Below, piece by piece: positions 58,306-64,000 of a stretch of DNA of 64,000 bases (its first letter is position 1; each line of letters starts with the position of its first letter). The stretch covers positions 158,501 to 222,500 of the forward strand of contig JACEFZ010011068.1 in assembly GCA_014155875.1 (NCBI GenBank), in the 5' to 3' direction. The stretch is from Cepaea nemoralis. Its lineage: Eukaryota; Mollusca; Gastropoda; Stylommatophora; Helicidae. The position numbers and the translations under genes are program-made. The notes beneath the pieces were generated by a model, which ran no database searches, was not told where the DNA came from, and saw only the letters and a list, made by a program, of their open reading frames with translations.

Positions 58306-59949
58306 TTGTGTCACGAAATTCAACATAATGGGTGTGACACAATATCGTCTCAGCATATAAAAAATTAGTCGGACCTAATTTGTCAGTGTGTTGTAGGAGT
58401 TAATCAACCCTGTACTTAGGTACCACTCTGATTCATATGGGTATGACACCAAGTTGACGTATTTACCCACTGATCTATGATCAGTATAACATACTTGTAA
58501 TGTTGCTAAGAGTCACTACTCTTCCACATTGCACTACTGGAAGCTGTATCGAACCAAGGCCAGTTCGTCTTACAATTATGGCTAAGTCATAAAATGCACT
58601 ACCTCTCCAAACATCGAAAATAGATGTCCCGAGACAATTTGTTCCTGTTACGGAAACAAATCATGAATATATTATTCATGGCTCCCGTGAAATGTACATT
58701 AATATCTTTTACAAGTTCTGTGTCTGCTGATCTCTACCTGTCTGGCTTCCGCTTGCGGATAAATTGCCAACTGTGTACTCATAATTCATATAAAACTGTT
58801 GTGTCCCCTGTGACCGTGTGATCTCCCTTACTTTCAAATTGATGTTTGTACGTTATCTGTTTGTATTCTGTTTGTTTGCATGTTCTATTACTTTTAATGT
58901 ATGTTTAAATTAGAAACATAGGTGTATGTTTATAATCCGTATACTTAAGGTTTCAAGTGTCGCAGGTAGGTTCCTCCATCTCGCAAACGAAGACTATGCT
59001 TAATTTCTGAGATGAGTCGCCGAACTGAGACTCTGGAAAACATCACCATAGTTGCAATGTAATTGTAACTTAAACACATATAAAACAATTGCACGCTCAC
59101 ATGTGTTACACAGAAGACGAAGACAAATCATAAAAAAACATGTGTGCAAAAAAGCGCACCAATGCTCATCCTTAACATTGTAATGCTCCCATTCCTTCTT
59201 TCATTCACCTTTTGCCCGCTCATTTAAACAATGCAATATTAACAATGTTTCTCTTGTTGAAATAAAATGAGCTCGTTTTCAACATTTACCGAGCTGAATT
59301 GCAGTGTAAGTACAATAATCTATTTACATAATTATTTGATTGCTTCCGGCAATACTAAGGGAAGAAACTATAACTGGCTTTCTGTATTTTGGTCTAATGG
59401 GTGTTGTTAACGAAGGAAATATAATTTAACTAAACTAATTAGCTGTAGTAGAACTGTGTTGGCTCCCTTAAAGTAAAATGATGTTACTAAATGTAAGAAG
59501 TTTTAAATGAATTTAATTGTAGATTAATGCAATTTCTTGCCTAATTAAGTACTGTTACTAGCTTTTAAGAACGTTGTCTCATTAGAGACATGTAGATTAT
59601 TATTACTACTACTTTGTAGGTGTTAATGGTTTAAATATTACTTCATTCTAAATGTAGCTAACTGATTTTGAATATTTCTAAGACTATTTTCATTTAACTT
59701 ATTATACTTTCTATGAATATCTTCTAACTACCAAGGAAATTTGTTTGATAGTGCAACTTCAATAAAAATAAGTTGAACTTAGTACATGTTATGTTACTAT
59801 AATATTACTAACAAAATCTATGTACATTAACTAATCTGTATCAGCTCCAGATGACGGTGATGATGTAGCTTACTCCTTCTGCTGAACTCTAAAGTCTGAG
59901 GGTCTGGTGAGAAAATCTTCTAACGTATTTGTAGTCACTCGTATGTGTT
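58306..59949. other. Internal Gypsy region without readable genes
   Basis: The integrase and any later ORF would be expected here, but no zinc-binding HHCC or catalytic DDE block can be read on the minus strand. The sequence is AT-rich and may include other insertions. Confidence 0.45.
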
Positions 59950-60720
59950 TTACAGAAAACGAATAGTTCTAGAGTATCAGGGCTCAACGGTAGATTCGAT
60001 TGTTCTTCGGAAGCCCTTTTTCATTCACTGTCAACGGGGAATTGTCAGTTTCAATGACGAAATGTGTTCCGGCAAGATACCTATCTAATCTAGTAATACA
60101 ATACACAATTGCTAGAGCCTCCAATTGAGAAACATCATATCTTGATTCTGCTGGAGTGAGCTTGCGACTCACGTACACTATTGGATGAAATATCCCATCG
60201 TAGGCCAGTAGGAGTACTCCCGATATGGTTGTGTTACTCTCGTATGTCCTAAGAGTATAGGGTAATTTTGGATTAGGTAACTTAAAGATAGGGATGTTAC
60301 TGAAATAATGCTTCAGTCGGGACATTGCATTATTTAAGGTAGCATCTTGTACATTGATTTTTGCATTAGATTTTAACAAATCAGAAAATACACTGGTAAT
60401 CTGTGCCAAATTCGGAATGAATTTGTTATAATAGTTTACTAAGCCCAACAGGCTTCTCACTTGCTTTTTAGTTGTTGGCATAGTGAGATTCACAATATTA
60501 GTGACAATCTTTTCATCACTTTTTTTTTTTTTATGGCCTAGAAAATCAATTTCTTCCAATGCCAACTCTACTTGTCGTTTGTTTGACCGTGAGGCGAAAC
60601 TGTGTCATTATCAAAATACATTTTACATTTTTCATCCAAATAAGAAATATAGATGGTAAATTAATACAAAATGAAGTGAAAATTTTCCTTCCGTTCAAAA
60701 TATTATTCAAAATGGTGGAT
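59950..60720 (-). pseudogene. Gypsy Pol remnant: end of RT and RNase H
   Basis: Minus-strand coding: QVELALEEIDFLGHKK (RT end), KKQVRSLLGLVNYYNKFIPN (connection), IPIFKLPNPKLPYTLRTYES (RNase H, first catalytic Asp replaced by Tyr), GIFHPIVYVSRKLTPAESRY, VSQLEALAIVYCITRLDRYL (Glu present) and HFVIETDNSPLTV (Asp present). Only a few degraded bases before 60,565 precede the RT end, so the YxDD palm is deleted. The element cannot replicate itself. Confidence 0.8.
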
Positions 60721-61384
60721 AATTATACTCTATTTCAACATCTGCAAGCCGCCTTAGTATGATACTCAATGCACCCATGATTGGTGTTGGTTGCAGTTGG
60801 TAAGCACACCCTGCTGTCCATATACTCTTCAACAATCCTACTGATGTAATTGTCATGCAGATGATTATTTGCCATATTAACAGGTTCCTGTTCTTCTGTA
60901 CGTCAGTATTATTACGTCCCTTGAAGCACATGTCACTATGCACTGTGTTACTGTTCGTGTGTTGCAGATTGTGTTGTCTGCTAGTACAAGACTGGTGGAT
61001 ATGTGAGTTTCGTTCTGAGTCTAATGTATGGGTTGTCTGTTGTGTATCCTGTCTGTTCATGTCAGTGCTGTCTTGTGATGTTGTTATACTGGTAGTGCAA
61101 CTTTCTGTTAGTTTAATAGTCTGATCTCTACCAATTTTGTGTATAGCGTTACAATAATTTGCCTGAAAAGAATATGATTTATGCAACCTTTTATGGTATT
61201 TTGTTGTGTTCTGAACTGTTGCGTCCCTTGACTTTGTACACTTTGGTTGCTGTTCTTGTCCATTCACTTTCACATTAGTGGTGGCTACTTTCATTTGTGG
61301 TTTTGTTTTCAGATGCTTTTTCTCCAATGCATTAATCTCTTTGGTTGTGCAGTATTTTAATTCCGGTAAACACCCTATGATCAA
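60707..61384 (-). pseudogene. Gypsy protease end and Pol linker
   Basis: The frame starts within the protease tail (LIIGCLPELKYCTTKEINAL, 61,380) and continues as a long Thr/Gln/Asn-rich linker (TSQDSTDMNRQDTQQTTHTL). It ends in the RT entry remnant (ADVEIEYNYPPF). It is separated from the Gag-protease frame by a short broken stretch at 61,385-61,475. Confidence 0.65.
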
Positions 61385-61474
61385 ATCTGTACAGGGGTTA
61401 TCAAGAATTGCGCACGTAAATGTACCTGTAAGAAAGGGTGTACATATGCGAGCTCTGGCTAGTGGATATTTTTA

Positions 61475-63145
61475 CACATTGCCTGAGCATGTTCGGCAAC
61501 TTACGAACTCGCCAGTATAATCTTCTGTATTGGCTAACTCCTTTCTTAAACCAACCAGTGTACATCCGGAATCAAGCAAGACTTGACAAGGTTTATCGTT
61601 AACTAACCCATGGTGGAAAGTTAATTTTCCCATGTCAGAAATTACTGCATTGGCACTTTCATTGGCAATTGGGATTTTATGTCCGCAAATCAAAATACCA
61701 TCTTCATGGAACTTATGACAAGTTTGGCATCTCTCATAGTTAAGAATATCTATTGCTGCTAACGCATTCTCTTCACATTCTTGCATCTGTTCTTCATCAC
61801 ACTCGCTTTCCGATGATGAGTCAATGAGCACTGCATTCACACTTCTCAATTTCTGGCGACCCTTACAGTGAGAACTATAGTGGCCATAAGATTTGCGAAA
61901 GAAGCATTTAACAGCACGACGGTATGTTTCTCTTTTATTTTGCTGGTTTTTTTTTATCATCATCTCCAGATGAGATGGATAATTTGGATTAGCATCACAC
62001 ATTCCAAACTGATCGTGAGAGAATTTACAGTATGGACACTGTGGTGGATTAGGTCTTTGTTTCTCTCTGTATTTGAATGGTCTTTGAGGTTTACTATTAG
62101 CTGCTGCTACTATGTTATTCTCATCGATGTTAGAGCTAAATATGTCTCTGTTGGAAGAAAAATAAGCTGACCCTCTCTTTTCTAATTGTTCTAATGAATC
62201 AACATCAGCTTGTTGTAGAAATTTAGCAAAAGGGCTTGGGATTGTTGAAATAATTTTGTCCATAATCATTAAATCCCTAAGTTTCTCATAGTTTTTGTTA
62301 ATCTTTGCAGCGTTCAGCCACTTATTATATACGTCCTGTACGTGAGAGACGTAATCAATGAAGGTCTGATTACTTTTGGGTTTCAATTTGGAAAAATGCA
62401 CTTGATTCCCTGGGGCATCTAATAAAAAATGTTGAATGATTCGTTGGTGAATATAGTCATAGTCATTCCTTAGTTCTTGGGGAATGGACTCTATTACTTT
62501 TAAAGGCTCTTCATATGGCCCAATGTTCCCTTGGTATATCCTGGAATTTTAATCAACATTTTCAGACCAGGCAGAAATTGATTCCCTTGGCAGAATGGTT
62601 TCACTATTCCCTTTGTATTTATTATACTTGTTTTCCTCTTCTTTACTTTTCAACTTTGTAGTTGCAAAGTGTACATGAGATTCGACCTCCAGTTCTTTCA
62701 TTTTTAACTGGGTTTGTGCTTCAATTTCTAACTGTTTCTCTTTCAGCTTTGTTTCTTCTGATCTTTGTGAAAATTCTAACTCTTTTAGTTTAGTGGCTTC
62801 TGCTAGTTCGTTTAGTTTAGTAGCCTCAGCTAACTCTAGTTGTTTTAGTTTGGTTGCTTCAGATACTTCTAGTTGTTTAAGTTTGGTAGCTTCAGCTACT
62901 TCTAGTTGTTTAAGTTTGGTAGCTTCAGCTATTGTCTCGCTAGCTCTCTTCTATCTACTCGTCTCTTCTGCTCTTCTCTCTCTCTCTCTCTCTCTGTTTC
63001 TCTCTCTCTCTCTCTCTCAATTGCTGCAATTCTATCAATATGTTCTTTGTGCTTCTTATCTGCCGATTGTTTTAATCTATCTCCACTATATCCTAGATCT
63101 TTCCCTGCCTCAATGCATTCTTTTAACGTTCACATTGTTACAAGT
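61475..63145 (-). pseudogene. Gypsy Gag with coiled-coil repeats, zinc-knuckle region and protease start
   Basis: Minus-strand order: LKECIEAGKDLGYSGDRLKQ (63,125), a GA-rich (ERER) tract, then five or so 11-residue repeats of the form EATKLKQLEVA (about 62,930-62,790) predicted to be a coiled coil, AQTQLKMKELEVESH, a stop near 62,552, then the capsid-like YDYIHQRIIQHFL and HFSKLKPKSNQTFIDYVSHV, nucleocapsid Cys/His groups (CPYCKFSHDQFGMC and CFFRKSYGHYSSHC, the first Cys pair typical, the second a CCHC-like knuckle), and the retropepsin start VLLDSGCTLVGLRKEL (DSG intact). Gag binds RNA and forms particles in related elements. The frame is largely open from 62,401 to 61,475. Confidence 0.8.
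62968..63018. repeat. (TC)n microsatellite in Gag
   Basis: About 50 bp of TC with one TTTC, coding Glu-Arg repeats in the Gag frame. Confidence 0.9.
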
Positions 63146-63315
63146 TATGTTTACAAACAAAAATTACAATGTGCACTAATAATACAATATTTATCATACA
63201 ATTGAATAACACAGATGTTAATTTACAGCATCGTAACAAAAATAAGATGCTGCTTTAAATTACAATGTCAAAAAAATAGGGGTACTTATCTGATCTTCCG
63301 TAAATTTCTGCTTTT

Positions 63316-63661
63316 TACTCTGCTCTCGAGGATAATCTTCTGCTTTTCCCTGTTACAGTACCTGGGCTGTTAGTATCACTTTCACTCTCCATTTCTGTTG
63401 TGTAGAGTAGTAACAATTAATATTTAAACAAAATAATGATATTACACAAATAACTTTGTCTGTCGAGTCAAATCTTCAGAGAGGAGAACTGTACTCTGCT
63501 CTCGAGGATAATCTTCTGATTTTCCCTATTACAATACCCGGGCTGTTAGTATCACTTTCACTCTCCACTTCTGTTGTGTAGAGTAGTAACAATTAATATT
63601 CAAACAAAATAATGATATTACACAAAAAACTTTGTCTGTCGAGTCAAATCTTCAGAGAGGA
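63316..63661 (-). repeat. 176-bp tandem duplication in the Gypsy leader
   Basis: TACTCTGCTCTCGAGGATAA at 63,316 recurs at 63,492, and both copies run to GTCAAATCTTCAGAGAGGAG. They differ at only a few positions. This lies upstream of Gag on the minus strand. Confidence 0.9.
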
Positions 63662-63900
63662 GTATAGAATATATTTTTGTTAGTTCTGTCGGTCGTCGTG
63701 TCTTTTGTCGTGTTAATTATGAAATGTAGTCTCCAAATGGCTTGGGACATAAACTGAAACGTCATCCTGAAAACATGCTGTATATCATTTTTACATCAAT
63801 TCAAATACGTTTAATCAGTATGCACGCACTCTTGATGAATTCAGTCTTACTTTCACCTTTCGATATTACACACTTTTACTTTAAAACCTTACACTTTCTC
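63662..63900. other. Gypsy leader or flank
   Basis: No gene is seen. The 5' LTR is not recognisable before the window ends. Confidence 0.35.
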
Positions 63901-64000
63901 GTAGGTGGTGAATTCTTTCAAACCACGTTAACTTATTCTAGTAGGCAGTAGATTCTTACACACCTTCTGACACCACGTTAGCGCATTCTAGTAGGCAGTG
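63901..64000. repeat. Short tandem repeats at the window end
   Basis: GTAGG(C/T)(A/G)GT and ACCACGTTA recur at 40-50-bp spacing (63,901, 63,941, 63,991; 63,922, 63,972). The array probably continues beyond the window. Confidence 0.7.

Overview
This is non-coding eukaryotic DNA, almost certainly from a metazoan. It is AT-rich and full of stop codons. It has long simple-sequence tracts, introns can be inferred, and most of it is decayed transposable elements. No rRNA gene, true tRNA gene, operon or bacterial signal is visible. The mixture of LINEs, tRNA-headed SINEs, Gypsy-type LTR elements, hAT elements and a clan-2-like cytochrome P450 exon fits an invertebrate. A lophotrochozoan such as a mollusc or annelid is my best guess, at low confidence.

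Only one piece looks like a host gene: a P450 N-terminal exon at 56,326-56,516, followed by a splice donor. Exon 2 is not seen.

Layout. 0-6 kb: LINE scraps, a (GAA)n tract, and a Gypsy Gag-protease remnant broken by a 416-bp hAT-type element, then a minus-strand LINE with a (CTAA)n tail. 6-13 kb: a tRNA-like repeat, two solo LTRs with target duplications, a dead LINE RT, and a short head-plus-tail repeat. 13-19 kb: LINE fragments and a 645-bp repeat whose inverted copy lies 20 kb away. 19.4-23 kb: a nearly complete minus-strand LINE (5' UTR, endonuclease, RT, C-terminal region) carrying a SINE with a 10-bp target duplication. 23-25 kb: microsatellites, a charged ORF and a complete tRNA-derived SINE. 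25.2-34.0 kb: one LINE split into three by a 3.45-kb hAT transposon (itself holding another LINE) and by a 3.8-kb LINE with RNase H. 34-41.3 kb: SINE cores, more LINEs, and a second nest in which an RNase H LINE holds a (GATGA)n-tailed LINE and a solo LTR. 42 kb: a mariner-like fold-back element. 44.7-55.5 kb: an RNase H LINE and three arrays of about 1.0, 1.2 and 1.4 kb of (AACT/TTAG)n, two of them joined to (GAA/TTC)n. 56.3-57.5 kb: the P450 exon, an unknown coding fragment and a solo LTR. 57.5-64 kb: a minus-strand Gypsy element with 3' LTR, polypurine tract, RNase H, protease and a coiled-coil Gag, but with most of the RT palm missing.

The elements do not act together as a system. The value of the window is its readable insertion order: target-site duplications date many insertions relative to each other. 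The least described items are the SINE core shared by several loci, the head-plus-tail derivative of one LINE, and the giant tetranucleotide arrays with higher-order structure.
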